From assembly GCA_963834305.1 (NCBI GenBank), contig CAWIAX010000004.1, positions 186,001-250,000 on the forward strand: 64,000 bases of DNA. Reading direction: 5' to 3'. The notes under the pieces are model-generated. The model saw nothing but the letters and a program-made list of their open reading frames with translations, did no database searches and had not been told where the DNA came from. Shown here piece after piece: positions 42,171-51,808 of the stretch; within the stretch, counting starts at the first letter, position 1, and each line of letters starts with the position of its first letter. The position numbers and the translations under genes were made by a program. Origin of the DNA: JACCXG01 sp963834305. GTDB lineage: Bacteria; Acidobacteriota; Vicinamibacteria; Vicinamibacterales; 2-12-FULL-66-21.

Positions 42171-42324
42171 GTGATGCGAGCGGCTCCCACGTTTTCCATT
42201 ATGTCTGCACGCGATGTCCGCGTGTCTGCATGCCCGGTCCGCCCGCCGATCGCAGCTCGCGCGCATCGCCCGGACTCCTGGTCGAGGCCCTCTCGAGCGC
42301 GGGTACGAACAGCGGAGCTGTCGT

Positions 42325-42353
42325 TTCCCATCGCCAGGGGACTGCCGTAAAAT
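42325..42353 (+). promoter_or_regulatory. Sigma70-like promoter for the DUF1549/DUF1553 gene
   Basis: TTCCCA (42325-42330) and TAAAAT (42348-42353) are 17 bp apart, 9 nt before the ATG at 42363. No Shine-Dalgarno is present, so the transcript is probably leaderless. It lies in the 192-bp divergent gap with the M23 gene. Confidence 0.5.
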
Positions 42354-42362
42354 AGCGTGTCC

Positions 42363-44888
42363 ATGAGGAAAAGCTGGATCGCGGCTGTGCTTGGCGTCCT
42401 CTGGCTGGCCGTGGTGCTGATGCGCGCGCAGGCGCCAGCGCCGCCGCCGGCGCAGGGCGCTGGACCCGGGCGCGTGCCCGCGCCGGCACCGGCGGGCCCG
42501 GCCCTGGTGTCTGCGGGCAATCCGGCACAGCCGCTGGTGGACTTCACCGCGCAGATCCAGCCGCTGTTCGAGGCCTACTGCCTCGAGTGCCATAGCCAGG
42601 ACAAGCGGAAAGGGGGCCTGTCGCTCGCCACCTATCGCGACGTGCTCGACGGCGGCCGCAGCGGTCCGGCGGTGCGCCCGGGCAACGGCGCCAACAGCCT
42701 GATGTTTCACCGGGTCTCCGCCGAGATCGAGCCGCAGATGCCGCTCGACGAGCTGCCGCTGAGCGCGGCGGAAACCGCGCTGCTGCGCCTGTGGATCGAC
42801 CAGGGCGCGCGCCCCGATCCCACCGCCCCGCCCGCGCCGCCGCCGTGGGAAGCGACGCTCGCCCTGGCGCGTCCGGAAGTGCCCGCCGCGGTCTGGCCGG
42901 CCTGGTCACAGCCCGTCGATCGGATCGTGTCCGGCTATCTCGCCGGCCGTGGCACGCGCGAGCCGGCACTGGTAGCGGACGCGGCGTTTGCGCGCCGGGC
43001 CTACCTGGACATCTGGGGCCTGCTGCCGGAGCCCGACGCGCTGCAGCGGTTCCTGGACGACCGCGCCCCGGACAAGCGCGACCGGCTCGTGGCCAGCCTG
43101 CTGGCCGACGGCGATCGGTATGCCGAGGATTGGATCTCGTTCTGGAACGATCTGCTCCGCAACGAGGACGGCGTCACCTATTTCTCCGAGAACAACGGCC
43201 GGCGCAGCATCACCGACTGGCTGCTGCCGTCGCTGGCGTCGAACCTGCCGTACGACCAGTTCGTGACCCGGCTGCTGAACCCCAGTGAGGAAGGGGACCC
43301 CGAGGGGTTCCTGACCGGCGTGAACTGGCGCGGCGAGACGAGCGCGGCGGTGACCCCGTGGATGCAGGCGTCGCAGAACACCGCGCAGGTCTTCCTTGGC
43401 GTGAACCTGAAGTGCAACGCCTGCCACGACAGCTTCATCAGCCGGTGGAAGCTGAAGGACGCCTATGCGCTGGCGGCGTACTTCTCGCCCGAGCCCAGGC
43501 TGCAGCTGTTCCGCTGCGACGTGGCGCGCGACGAGTACGCGGAGCCGGCGTTCCTCTATCCCGAGATCAGCCATGCGCCGGCGTCGAGCTCGCTGGCGGA
43601 TCGCCGCGCCGCGGTGGCGGCGATCTTCACCGATCCGCGCAATGGCCGGATGCCGCGCACGCTCGTCAACCGCGTGTGGGAGCGGCTGCTCGGCCACGGC
43701 ATCGTGCCGATCTCCGACGAGATGGACGGGCAGCCCTGGAGCCCCGCGCTGCTCGACTGGCTGGCCAGCGACTTCGTGGCGCAGCGCTACGACGTCAAGC
43801 ACCTGATCGCGACCATCATGCGCTCGAAGGCCTACCAGATGCGCGCCGTGGCGCGGGAAGGGGAGCCGCCGGTCCGCGATTACGTCTTTGCCGGGCCCGA
43901 AGTGCGCCGCCTGACGGCCGAACAGTTCGGCGACGCGATTGGCGCGCTCACCGGCGAGTGGAGCGTCTACTACCCGCCGTCGCGGGGCGGTGCGGCCAAG
44001 CGCCCGCCGGCTGCGTCCGACCCGGTGTCCGCCGGCCTCTACGGCCGCGAGTGGCGCTCAGCGTCCACCAACCTCACGCGGGCGCTGGGACGCCCCATCC
44101 GCGATCAGGTCATCTCGGTCCGGGCCACGCAGGCGACCACGCTGCAGGCGCTCGAGCTCGTGAACGGCGAGCTGCTGACGCGGTGGCTGCGGCGCGGCGC
44201 CCGGCGCATGCTCGGTGAGCTGCCGCCGGATCCGCCCAGCCTGTTCAACGGCGCGGTGGCCGGGCGCTACGCCGCGGCACGCCCCTTCGACATCGACGTG
44301 AGCCGGTCGTCGTCGCTCTGGCTGCTGGTGACCGATACCGGCTCTAACGCGCCCGAGCGGATGCAGCCGGTGTGGGCGGACGCCGAGCTCGTCACCGCCG
44401 ACGGGACCGCCGTGCCGCTGTCGTCGCTGACGCCGGCCGATGCGTCCGGGCTGCGCCCGCCGGCGTCGCCCGCCGCTTCCCGTGTGACGGTGGCCAATCC
44501 ATCCCGGCTCGTCTACGACATCCGCGGCCGGGGCTTCACCCGGTTCCGCGGCAAGGCCGACATCGACAACCCGCGCAGCGAGGTCGGCTCGACGCTCAGC
44601 CCGGCGCTGCGCTTCTTCGTGTTCGACGCCGAGCCGAACCCGGATCGCCTGGTGCCTCCGGCCGCAGCGGCGCCGCCGCTGCCGCCGGCGCCGCCGGTCC
44701 AGGCGCCAGCCGCGATCGTCGACCGGATCTTCCGGCACGCCCTCAACCGCGCGCCCACTTCCGCCGAGCAGCAGGCCGCGGAAGCCGCGCTGCTCGACCC
44801 GCGCACGCCCGGACGCGCGTCGGCCGAGGGGCTCGCCGATCTGCTCTGGGCCGTGCTCGTCAAGCCGGAGTTCCAGCTGATTTACTGA
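42363..44888 (+). CDS. DUF1549/DUF1553-domain protein with c-type heme motif
   Basis: An 841-residue exported protein of the planctomycete/acidobacterial cytochrome type. Signal sequence WIAAVLGVLWLAVVLM. An N-terminal cytochrome-like domain carries CLECH (PSD-type, about residue 72-76, in FEAYCLECHSQDKRKGGLSL). A DUF1549 region follows (PVDRIVSGYLAGRG onwards), then DUF1553 with RTLVNRVWERLLGHGIV and SPALLDWLASDFVAQRYDVK. A second cysteine motif, KCNACHDSFI, sits mid-protein and is a further CXXCH. Such proteins occur next to DUF1501 proteins; the function is unknown but thought to be linked to extracellular catabolism. Co-oriented with the next two genes. Confidence 0.92.
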   Translation: MRKSWIAAVLGVLWLAVVLMRAQAPAPPPAQGAGPGRVPAPAPAGPALVSAGNPAQPLVDFTAQIQPLFEAYCLECHSQDKRKGGLSLATYRDVLDGGRSGPAVRPGNGANSLMFHRVSAEIEPQMPLDELPLSAAETALLRLWIDQGARPDPTAPPAPPPWEATLALARPEVPAAVWPAWSQPVDRIVSGYLAGRGTREPALVADAAFARRAYLDIWGLLPEPDALQRFLDDRAPDKRDRLVASLLADGDRYAEDWISFWNDLLRNEDGVTYFSENNGRRSITDWLLPSLASNLPYDQFVTRLLNPSEEGDPEGFLTGVNWRGETSAAVTPWMQASQNTAQVFLGVNLKCNACHDSFISRWKLKDAYALAAYFSPEPRLQLFRCDVARDEYAEPAFLYPEISHAPASSSLADRRAAVAAIFTDPRNGRMPRTLVNRVWERLLGHGIVPISDEMDGQPWSPALLDWLASDFVAQRYDVKHLIATIMRSKAYQMRAVAREGEPPVRDYVFAGPEVRRLTAEQFGDAIGALTGEWSVYYPPSRGGAAKRPPAASDPVSAGLYGREWRSASTNLTRALGRPIRDQVISVRATQATTLQALELVNGELLTRWLRRGARRMLGELPPDPPSLFNGAVAGRYAAARPFDIDVSRSSSLWLLVTDTGSNAPERMQPVWADAELVTADGTAVPLSSLTPADASGLRPPASPAASRVTVANPSRLVYDIRGRGFTRFRGKADIDNPRSEVGSTLSPALRFFVFDAEPNPDRLVPPAAAAPPLPPAPPVQAPAAIVDRIFRHALNRAPTSAEQQAAEAALLDPRTPGRASAEGLADLLWAVLVKPEFQLIY

Positions 44889-44912
44889 CGGCCGCGACAG
44901 CAGGGGTACGAC

Positions 44913-46379
44913 ATGGTGACCGAACACGACAGCCTGACGTCCGAGGAACGGCGGATTTACGCGCAGCTCACGCGGCGCCGGTTCATGGGGACCACCGCCG
45001 CCGCCACGCTGGCGGCGCTGGTCGGCCGCGAGCCGCGGCTGGTCCGCGCGCAGGCGCCGTCCCCGTCCCCGGCCACGGCTGACGCCGTGATTGTGCTGTG
45101 GATGGCGGGCGGCATGGCGCAGACCGAGACGTTCGATCCGAAGCGCTACACCCCCTTCGCGCCGGGCGTGCACATCAAGGAAGTGCTGAGCACCTTTCCC
45201 ACCATCGACACCGCCGTGGACGACATCAAGTTCACCGCCGGGCTGGAGCAGATCGCCGGCGTGATGGATCGCGGCGCCGTGATCCGGTCGTTCCAGGCCG
45301 CCGACCTCGGCTTCATCCTCCACTCGCGCCATCAGTACCACTGGCACACCGGCTACATTCCGCCGCAGCCGATGGCGGTGCCGCACCTCGGGGCGGTCAT
45401 GTCGCGCACCCTGGGGCCGCGGCACCCCGACGTGCCCGCCTTCGTGGCGATCGGCCAGACGGTCGAAGGGGCCGGCGAGATCGCCACGCTCAAGGCGTTC
45501 CACACCGCCGGCTTCCTCGGCGCCGACCACGGCCCGTTCCTGATCGTGGATCCGCAGGACGCGGCGTCCGCCGTGCGCCCGCCCCGGTCGCTCGGCGCCG
45601 GCCGCTTCCAGAGCCGGCGCGAGCTGCTCGAGAAGCTGCTGGCGGCGGAGCCCGTGCACCAGCACGGCGGCGACTTCCAGCGCCAGGCGGTGGTGAAGTC
45701 GCTCGATGCGGCCGATCGGCTGCTTCGGTCCCCGTCGGCGAAGGCCTTCGACCTGTCCCTCGAGCCGCGGGATTCGTTCGATGCCTACAACACCGGCCGC
45801 TTCGGCCAGGGCTGCCTGCTCGCCCGGCGGCTGGTCGAGGCGGGTGTCCGCTACGTCGAGGTCACCTCGGAGTACATCCCCTTCGTCTACTGGGACACCC
45901 ACGAGAACGGCCACCAGCGGGTCGTGGACATGAAGAAGGTCATCGACGCGCCGATCGCCCGCCTGATCCGCGACCTCGACGAACGCGGGCTGCTCGACCG
46001 CACGCTGGTCGTGCTCGCCAGCGAGTTCGGCCGCGACGCGGTCACCGAGGGAAAAGTCGGAAAGGAAGTCAAGGACCAGGCGATCAACATTCCCGACGTG
46101 ATGAGCGAACCGCGCCACTACGGCATGCACCGTCACTTCACCGCCGCCGGCTCCGTACTGATGTTCGGTGGCGGCGTCAAGAAGGGCTACGTCTACGGCA
46201 AGACCGCCGATGAACGCCCGTGCACCACGATCGAAAAACCGCTGCCGGTGGAGGATCTGCACGCGACGATCTATCATGCCCTCGGCATCCCCCCCGATAC
46301 CTCCTACGTCGTCGAGAAGCGCCCGGTGTACGTGACGAAGGACGGGATCGGCAAGCCCGCGAAAGATCTGTTCGCCTGA
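44913..46379 (+). CDS. DUF1501-domain Tat-exported protein
   Basis: A 488-residue protein with a twin-arginine signal (LTRRRFMGTTAAATLAALVG, about residues 20-39). The DUF1501 domain follows, an alkaline-phosphatase/sulfatase-like fold, with WMAGGMAQTETFDPK, SRHQYHWHTGYIPPQP, NTGRFGQGCLLARRLVEAGV and VLASEFGRDAVTEGKVGK. DUF1501 genes almost always follow DUF1549/DUF1553 genes, as here with a 24-bp gap. Together they are a recurrent pair of unknown biochemical role, suspected in sulfated or complex polysaccharide use. Tat export suggests folding with a metal or cofactor in the cytoplasm. Confidence 0.94.
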   Translation: MVTEHDSLTSEERRIYAQLTRRRFMGTTAAATLAALVGREPRLVRAQAPSPSPATADAVIVLWMAGGMAQTETFDPKRYTPFAPGVHIKEVLSTFPTIDTAVDDIKFTAGLEQIAGVMDRGAVIRSFQAADLGFILHSRHQYHWHTGYIPPQPMAVPHLGAVMSRTLGPRHPDVPAFVAIGQTVEGAGEIATLKAFHTAGFLGADHGPFLIVDPQDAASAVRPPRSLGAGRFQSRRELLEKLLAAEPVHQHGGDFQRQAVVKSLDAADRLLRSPSAKAFDLSLEPRDSFDAYNTGRFGQGCLLARRLVEAGVRYVEVTSEYIPFVYWDTHENGHQRVVDMKKVIDAPIARLIRDLDERGLLDRTLVVLASEFGRDAVTEGKVGKEVKDQAINIPDVMSEPRHYGMHRHFTAAGSVLMFGGGVKKGYVYGKTADERPCTTIEKPLPVEDLHATIYHALGIPPDTSYVVEKRPVYVTKDGIGKPAKDLFA

Positions 46380-46434
46380 TCGCCATTGACCGTGATGCGG
46401 CGCCCGCGAGGCGGCCGCGCGTGAGGACTGCGTG

Positions 46435-47514
46435 ATGAAAACGACCCGTCGTGAGTTCCTGGCGTCGGCCGTGGCGGCCCCGGTGCTGTCCCCGGTCCTT
46501 CTCGGGATGCAGGACAAGGCCGGCTCGAAGCTGCCGGTCCTGGGCGACGGGGCGCTCCGCTACGAAGCGATCCACGACTGGGGCGTGCTGCCGCCGCACA
46601 TCAAGTGGGGCAACACCCACGGCGTGGTCGAGGATGCGCAGGGCCACATCCACGTCCACCACACCGTCCACGCCACCAGCCAGAGCGCCGACACCATGGT
46701 GGTGTTCGATCCGCAGGGGCGGTTCGTCCGGTCGTGGGGGAAGGAGTTCCGCGGCGTTGCGCACGGGCTGCACATCCAGAAGGAAGGCAACGAGGAATTC
46801 CTCTATCTCACCGTGAACGCGGCGGGTCCCAAGGCCACACCCCAGCCCGACATGCAGGCCGTGGTGCTGAAGACCACGCTCAAGGGGGAGACGGTCTGGA
46901 AGATTCAGGGCCCGCCCGACGTCGCCGGCTACAAGCCGGCCGCCGACGGCACGCCGGCCCGCTACAACCCGACGAACCTCGCGATTGCACCCAACGGCGA
47001 CGTCTACGTCGGGGACGGCTACGGCTCGTTCTTCATCAACCAGTACAACAGCCGCGCCGGGCACATCCGGACGTTCGGCGGCCGCGGCGCCGCCGCCGGA
47101 CAGCTCAGCGAGCCGCATGGCATCTGGATCGACACGCGCCCGGCGACGCCGCTCCTCGTCGTGGCGGATCGGCGCAACAACCGCCTCCAGCGCTTCACGC
47201 TGGAGGGGGCGCACGTGGACTTCATCCCGGGTTTCCGGCTGCCGTGCCACCTGCACGAGCACAAGGGGCTCGTCGTGGTGCCCGACCTCCATGGCCGGGT
47301 GACGGTGATGGACAGCAAGAACGCGCTGGCGGCCCAGCTCGGGGATTCCGGCGCCCCCGACTGGAACAATCCGCTCCGGCGTGAGCCGCGCGAGAAGTTC
47401 ATCCCCGGTCAGTTCATCTGCCCGCACGGCGCGTCGTTCGACCACGACGGCAACATCTTCGTTGTCGAATGGGTGGAAGTCGGCCGGGTCACCAAGCTGC
47501 GCAAAGTCGCCTGA
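46435..47514 (+). CDS. Tat-exported NHL/six-bladed beta-propeller protein
   Basis: A 359-residue exported protein with a Tat signal (TTRREFLASAVAAPVLSPVL). The propeller blades show NHL-like repeats, for example NLAIAPNGDVYVGDGYGS, LSEPHGIWIDTR and FICPHGASFDHDGNIFVVEW, with conserved histidines in the HxHxHT stretch near residue 72. The family of six-bladed propellers includes SMP-30-like lactonases and peptidylglycine-type lyase relatives. ATG 46435 is taken as start since the twin arginines follow directly; a GTG one codon up is also possible. It lies 55 bp after the DUF1501 gene in the same direction and ends in a hairpin. Confidence 0.88.
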   Translation: MKTTRREFLASAVAAPVLSPVLLGMQDKAGSKLPVLGDGALRYEAIHDWGVLPPHIKWGNTHGVVEDAQGHIHVHHTVHATSQSADTMVVFDPQGRFVRSWGKEFRGVAHGLHIQKEGNEEFLYLTVNAAGPKATPQPDMQAVVLKTTLKGETVWKIQGPPDVAGYKPAADGTPARYNPTNLAIAPNGDVYVGDGYGSFFINQYNSRAGHIRTFGGRGAAAGQLSEPHGIWIDTRPATPLLVVADRRNNRLQRFTLEGAHVDFIPGFRLPCHLHEHKGLVVVPDLHGRVTVMDSKNALAAQLGDSGAPDWNNPLRREPREKFIPGQFICPHGASFDHDGNIFVVEWVEVGRVTKLRKVA

Positions 47515-47580
47515 CGCGGACTGGATCGACGTTCCGCCTGCGGCCGCTCCGTTTGAGCGCCCGCGCAATCCTGCTCGACT

Positions 47581-47600
47581 GGGCGGCCTTCAAGCCGCCC
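47581..47600 (+). terminator. Hairpin after the propeller gene
   Basis: GGGCGGC and GCCGCCC form a 7-bp stem around CTTCAA, 66 bp after the stop of the propeller gene. The remaining gap holds a possible promoter for the cytochrome gene, TTGCCC (47617-47622) and TACCAT (47641-47646) 18 bp apart. Confidence 0.55.
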
Positions 47601-47711
47601 CGGCCCGGCACGCCACTTGCCCCGCGTCGGCGCTATCTCCTACCATTCAGACTATAGAGATCCAGTCGTTCAGGTGACGGGCAGCTCTGTCACCAAGAGC
47701 CGAGGTGAAGG

Positions 47712-48701
47712 ATGCAGATACATAGAGGCGTAACCGCCGCGGGACTTGCGGGACTCCTGCTCTTCGTGGCCCATCTCGCGGCCCAGGGCGCCCCGCAGAC
47801 GCCGCCGGCCGGTGCGCCACCGACCACGGCGCCGCAGACGCCTGCCGCACAGGCTCCCGCGCCGCAGCCGCCCGCCGGCCGCGGTCAGGGCCGCGGCCAG
47901 GGCCGCGGCGGGGTCGCGACGTTCCCGGCCCAGCAGCGTCCGCCCGGGGACCCGGCCGTCATCGAACGCGGCCAGGCGCTGTATGGCGCGAACTGCCGGC
48001 TGTGTCACGGGCCGGATCTGCGCGGCGGCGACATGGGCGGCGTGAACCTGCTCCGTTCGCAGCTCGTGCTGAACGACCAGGATGGGGAGCTGATCCTGCC
48101 GGTCGTCAAGAACGGGCGCATGAACCCCGGGATGCCGCCGATGCCGCCGTTCCCGCAGATCGCCGACGAAGACGTGAAGGCGATCGCGACCTACATCCAC
48201 AGCGTGGCGGCGACCATGCGCGGCCAGGGCTCGCCGCCCCCCGGCTCGGAGCCGGTCGTGCTCAACATCGTCGTGGGCGACCCGGCCGCCGGTGAGAAGT
48301 ACTTCGCGGCGAAATGCAGCACCTGCCACTCGGCGGCGGGCGACCTGCAGGGCCTCGCCTCCCGCTACACCGATCCCGTGCAGCTCCAGAACCTCTGGGT
48401 CTCGGGCGGCGGCGGCCGCGGCCGCGGCGCCCCGCCCCCCGACGGCGCCCCCGACAAGCGCCAGGTGACGGTGACTGTGACCCCGGCGTCGGGGCCGGCA
48501 GTCGAAGGCCGCCTGGACCGGATCGACGATTTCATTGTCTCGCTGACCCAGGCCGATGGCACGCAGCGCTCGTTCCGCCGCACCGGCGATACGCCGAAGA
48601 TCGAGATCAAGGATCCGATGGAGGGCCATCGCTCGCTGCTGTCGGTCTACACCGACAAGGACATTCACGACGTGACGGCTTACCTGGTGACCCTGAAATG
48701 A
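47712..48701 (+). CDS. Diheme c-type cytochrome
   Basis: A 329-residue exported cytochrome. Signal peptide (GLAGLLLFVAHLAAQGAP), a Pro/Ala/Gln-rich and Gly/Arg-rich linker, then two cytochrome c domains: CRLCH in RGQALYGANCRLCHGPDLRG (about residue 95) and CSTCH in GEKYFAAKCSTCHSAAGDLQ (about residue 203). A methionine ligand lies in GRMNPGMPPMPPF. The last third resembles a beta-sandwich binding region. The start has GAGGTGAAGG just upstream. Its TGA overlaps the PQQ dehydrogenase ATG by 4 bp, and it is its natural electron acceptor. Confidence 0.92.
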   Translation: MQIHRGVTAAGLAGLLLFVAHLAAQGAPQTPPAGAPPTTAPQTPAAQAPAPQPPAGRGQGRGQGRGGVATFPAQQRPPGDPAVIERGQALYGANCRLCHGPDLRGGDMGGVNLLRSQLVLNDQDGELILPVVKNGRMNPGMPPMPPFPQIADEDVKAIATYIHSVAATMRGQGSPPPGSEPVVLNIVVGDPAAGEKYFAAKCSTCHSAAGDLQGLASRYTDPVQLQNLWVSGGGGRGRGAPPPDGAPDKRQVTVTVTPASGPAVEGRLDRIDDFIVSLTQADGTQRSFRRTGDTPKIEIKDPMEGHRSLLSVYTDKDIHDVTAYLVTLK

Positions 48702-50448
48702 CCGTGCGCATCCTGACCGTCACCGCGGCGTTCGCGCTCGTGCCCGTCTTCCTGGCGGGCCAGGGGCCGGCGCCCGCGCCCGGGCCCGGCGCACAGCCGG
48801 TGCTCGCCGCTGATCCACCCCCGCCGGCAACGGGGCCCGTGCTGCTCGACCCGGCAACGCTCCTCAAGCCGCTCGGCGACGAGTGGCCGAGCTACTCCGG
48901 CGACTACACCGGGCGGCGCTACAGCTCGCTCACGCAGGTCAACCAGACGACAGTCAAGAACCTGTCGCTGTTGTGGACCACCCGCCTGGCCGGCGGCCCC
49001 GCCAACCCGTTCGCCGGCGGGCGCGGCGGCGGCGGTGGTGGCACCGTCATCGTCGGCGGCGAGGGCAAGGGGGACTTCCCGGCAGGCGGCATCTCCGTCA
49101 AGGGCACGATCCTCCAGGTCGGCGGCGTCCTCTACGTCACCGCGCCCGACAACGTCTGGGCGCTCGATGCGCGCGACGGCCGCGAGCTGTGGCGCTACTT
49201 CTGGAAGACCAAGGGCGGCACCCACATCGGCAACCGCGGCGCGGCGATCTGGAAGAACTATCTCTTCTTCGAGACGCCCGACAACTACCTGGTGTCGCTC
49301 GACGCGCGCACCGGCAAGGAGCGCTGGCACGTCGAGATCGCCGACTTCAACCAGCAGTATTTCTCGACGATGGCGCCGATGGTGATCGGCGATCACGTGC
49401 TGGTCGGCACCGGCAACGATCTCGATGCGCCCGGCTTCCTGCAGTCCTACGACCCCGAGACCGGCAAGCGGAAGTGGATCTTCTACACGGTGCCGATGAA
49501 GCCCGGGCGATCCCGGGCTCGAAACCTGGCCGAGCCTGCAGGCGGCGCGGCATGGCGGCGGCCAGGTCTGGATTCCGGGCTCCTACGATCCCGAGACGAA
49601 GCTCTACATCTTCGGCACCGGCAACCCGACGCCCGGCTACACCGGCGCCGGCCGCAAGGGGGACAACCTCTTCACCTGCTCGCTGGTGGCCGTCAACGTC
49701 GACACCGGCAAGATGGCGTGGTACTACCAGACCTCGCCGCACGACACGCACGACTGGGACTCGGCGCAGACCCCGATCCTGATCGACGGCACGATCAACG
49801 GCAAGCCGCGCAAGCTCGTGTCCACCGCCGCGCGCAACGGCTACTTCTTCACGCGTCGACCGCGTCACCGGCGAACACGTGGTGACGAGCAAGTACGGCA
49901 CGACCACCAACTGGTCCACCGGCCTCCGCCCCAACGGCGTGCCGGAGCCGAACCCGCAGAAGGAGGCCACCATCCCCGGCTCGCTCGTCTCGCCGGTGGA
50001 AGGGGGCGTCGTCAACTGGCAGCCGCCGGCGTATTCGCCGGACACGGGCCTGTTCTACTCCCAGGAGAACAACGGCTTCCAGCTCCTCTACCTGACCGAC
50101 CCCGATCCGCGCGGGTCGATGGGGCTCGGCGGCAAGATGGCGGTGGGCGTCGGTTCGGCCGGCAACGCGCTGCAGGCCATCGACTACAGGACCGGCAAGG
50201 CCGTGTGGCGCCATGCGTGGCCCGGCGGTGGCGGCGGCGGCGCCGGCATGCTGACGTCCGCCGGAAAAGTGCTCTTCACCGGCGACGGCAGCGGCAACTT
50301 CGTCGCGTTCGACGCGGCCGCCGGCAAGCCGCTGTGGCATTCGCGCATCGGCAACATCTCGAACGCGCCGCAGACCTACATGGTCGACGGCCGCCAGCAC
50401 GTGCTGGTGGCAGTCGGCGATACGCTCTACGTCTATTCGATCTACTGA
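48698..50448 (+). CDS. PQQ-dependent dehydrogenase (two extra bases in frame)
   Basis: About 582 residues after correction. Exported eight-bladed PQQ quinoprotein with tryptophan-docking motifs such as VGGVLYVTAPDNVWALDARDG and LVSLDARTGKERWHVE. Other family signatures are FGTGNPTPGYTG, TSPHDTHDWDSAQTPIL and VNWQPPAYSPDTGLFYSQEN. It oxidises a periplasmic alcohol, aldose or related compound and passes electrons to a cytochrome, most likely the diheme cytochrome overlapping it upstream. The frame is shifted at about 49506 (extra G in CCCGGGCGATC) and about 49854 (extra C in ACGCGTCGAC); removing both gives a continuous protein. Ends before a strong hairpin terminator. Confidence 0.92.
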
Positions 50449-50453
50449 ACCCC

Positions 50454-50490
50454 CGGGCGGGTCCATCGCATTCGCCGATGGACCCGCCCG
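50454..50490 (+). terminator. 15-bp hairpin after the PQQ dehydrogenase
   Basis: A perfect 15-bp stem (CGGGCGGGTCCATCG / CGATGGACCCGCCCG) with a 7-nt loop begins 6 bp after the stop. This is the most stable stem of that size in the window. Confidence 0.85.
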
Positions 50491-50521
50491 CCGCCCCAAG
50501 ACCGTCGCACTTTCAGGCCTT

Positions 50522-50549
50522 TGCCCTTCGCCCTTTGCCCTTAGCCCTT
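50522..50549. repeat. Heptad repeat, AAGGGCN family (array C2)
   Basis: Four 7-bp units (TGCCCTT, CGCCCTT, TGCCCTT, AGCCCTT) with CCC runs every 7 nt. It lies 13 bp before the ATG of the sugar isomerase-like gene, in place of an obvious ribosome-binding site. Confidence 0.75.
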
Positions 50550-50561
50550 AGCTTCAGCCCC

Positions 50562-51548
50562 ATGTTCACCCTCGGCCTCAACCCCTACGGACTGACCTAC
50601 ACCGTGGGGCTGCAGGCGATGGGCACGCCGCGCGCGAATCCCCGCCCGATCGGCCTCGACGGATTCATCGAGCTCGTGGACGAGCTCGAGCTGTCGTGCA
50701 TCGAGCTCGACTGGCGCTGGCTGGTCCACCTGGATGACGCCAGCCTGGGCCGGCTGCGTGAGCGGCTGGCCGGCTTTGCCGTGGTGTACAGCCACTGGCT
50801 CGCGCAGGAGCCCGGCGAGTCGCTGGCCGACCCCATCCGACGCGCCGCGGCGCTCGACGCGCGGATCCTGCGGCTGCACCTGACGCCGGTGCTGGAGGGC
50901 GCCCGCGCCGCCTGCGGGGCGCGCTGGGGGGAGATGATGGCGCACGCGCGCCGGACACTTCATGAAGATGTGACCCGCGCCGCCGACGCCGGGCTGATCG
51001 TGGCGATCGAGAACCACCAGGACCTCGGCAGCGAGGAGCTCGTGGCGATGGCGGAGGAGCTTGGCGACCACGTCGGCATCGTGCTGGATACGGGCAATCC
51101 GTTCGCCGTCGGCGAGGACCCCGTGGCGTTCGCCCAGCGGGCGGCGCACCGGATCCGTCACGTCCACCTCAAGGATTACGTCGCGCAGTTCACGGATGAA
51201 GGTTACCGGCTGGTGCGCTGCGCCATCGGCGAGGGCGCCGTGCCGTTCGCGGAGATTGCGGCGGTGCTTGCTACCGGGGCGGCTGCCCTGACGGCGTCCA
51301 TCGAGCCGGGCGCCCTCGAGGCGCGCCACATCCGGCTGCTGACCTCGGGCTGGTGGGATGGCTACCCGCCGCGCGAGGCGCGCGAACTCGCCGTCATGCT
51401 CGGCCGGCTGCGCCGGCAGGCGCTGGCCGGCAACGCGGACGGCCGGACCCCGTGGGAGACCGCGGCGCCGCGCGACGTGCTGATGGCCTACGAGATGGCG
51501 CAGGTGCGCCGCAGTCTCGAGAACGTGCGGGCGCTCGAGCTCGGCTAG
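50562..51548 (+). CDS. Sugar phosphate isomerase/epimerase-like TIM-barrel protein
   Basis: A 328-residue AP-endonuclease-2-type TIM barrel (xylose isomerase-like fold). Metal-ligand motifs appear in order: glutamate in IENHQD (about residue 149), aspartate in IVLDTGNPF, histidine in RHVHLKDYV, and glutamate in ASIEPGAL. They make up the divalent-metal site of the family, which includes hydroxypyruvate isomerase, inosose dehydratase and sugar epimerases. The exact substrate is not readable. It fits the sugar-metabolism genes that occupy this end of the window. Only the heptad array C2 precedes its ATG, so the translation signal is unclear. Confidence 0.92.
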   Translation: MFTLGLNPYGLTYTVGLQAMGTPRANPRPIGLDGFIELVDELELSCIELDWRWLVHLDDASLGRLRERLAGFAVVYSHWLAQEPGESLADPIRRAAALDARILRLHLTPVLEGARAACGARWGEMMAHARRTLHEDVTRAADAGLIVAIENHQDLGSEELVAMAEELGDHVGIVLDTGNPFAVGEDPVAFAQRAAHRIRHVHLKDYVAQFTDEGYRLVRCAIGEGAVPFAEIAAVLATGAAALTASIEPGALEARHIRLLTSGWWDGYPPREARELAVMLGRLRRQALAGNADGRTPWETAAPRDVLMAYEMAQVRRSLENVRALELG

Positions 51549-51555
51549 GGAGGGG

Positions 51556-51720
51556 CAAGGTTCAAGGTGCAGGGTGCAGGGTGCAGCGTTCACCGGGTTC
51601 AAGGTGCAGGGTGGCCGGGGTTCAGGGTGCAAGGGTGCAGGGTGCAAGGTTCGCCGGGGTTCAAGGTGCAGGGTTCGCGGGTGCAGGGTTCGCCGCGGTT
51701 CAGGGTGCCAGGTGCGGGGT
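51556..51720. repeat. Heptad repeat, TKCARGG family (array B2)
   Basis: About 20 units of TTCAAGG, TGCAGGG and relatives in plus orientation, with 1-3 nt interruptions, directly after the isomerase gene. GGG runs recur mostly 7 nt apart. Part of an 806-bp stretch with no large gene (51549-52354); the stretch also holds the small ORF at 51809 and array B3. Confidence 0.85.
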
Positions 51721-51808
51721 TTCCGACCGACGACGAGATCGGGGCGATCGACGCGACTGCACCCGGGCGTGAGAAGGATGTGAGTGCCCTGGCGAGTACA
51801 CTGGAGGG

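Noticed and set aside
47641..47660. TATAGA-type hexamer as the cytochrome promoter
   Set aside because: The last base of the -10 does not match and no -35 sits at the right distance; the TTGCCC/TACCAT pair is better but also weak, so it is only mentioned in the terminator entry.
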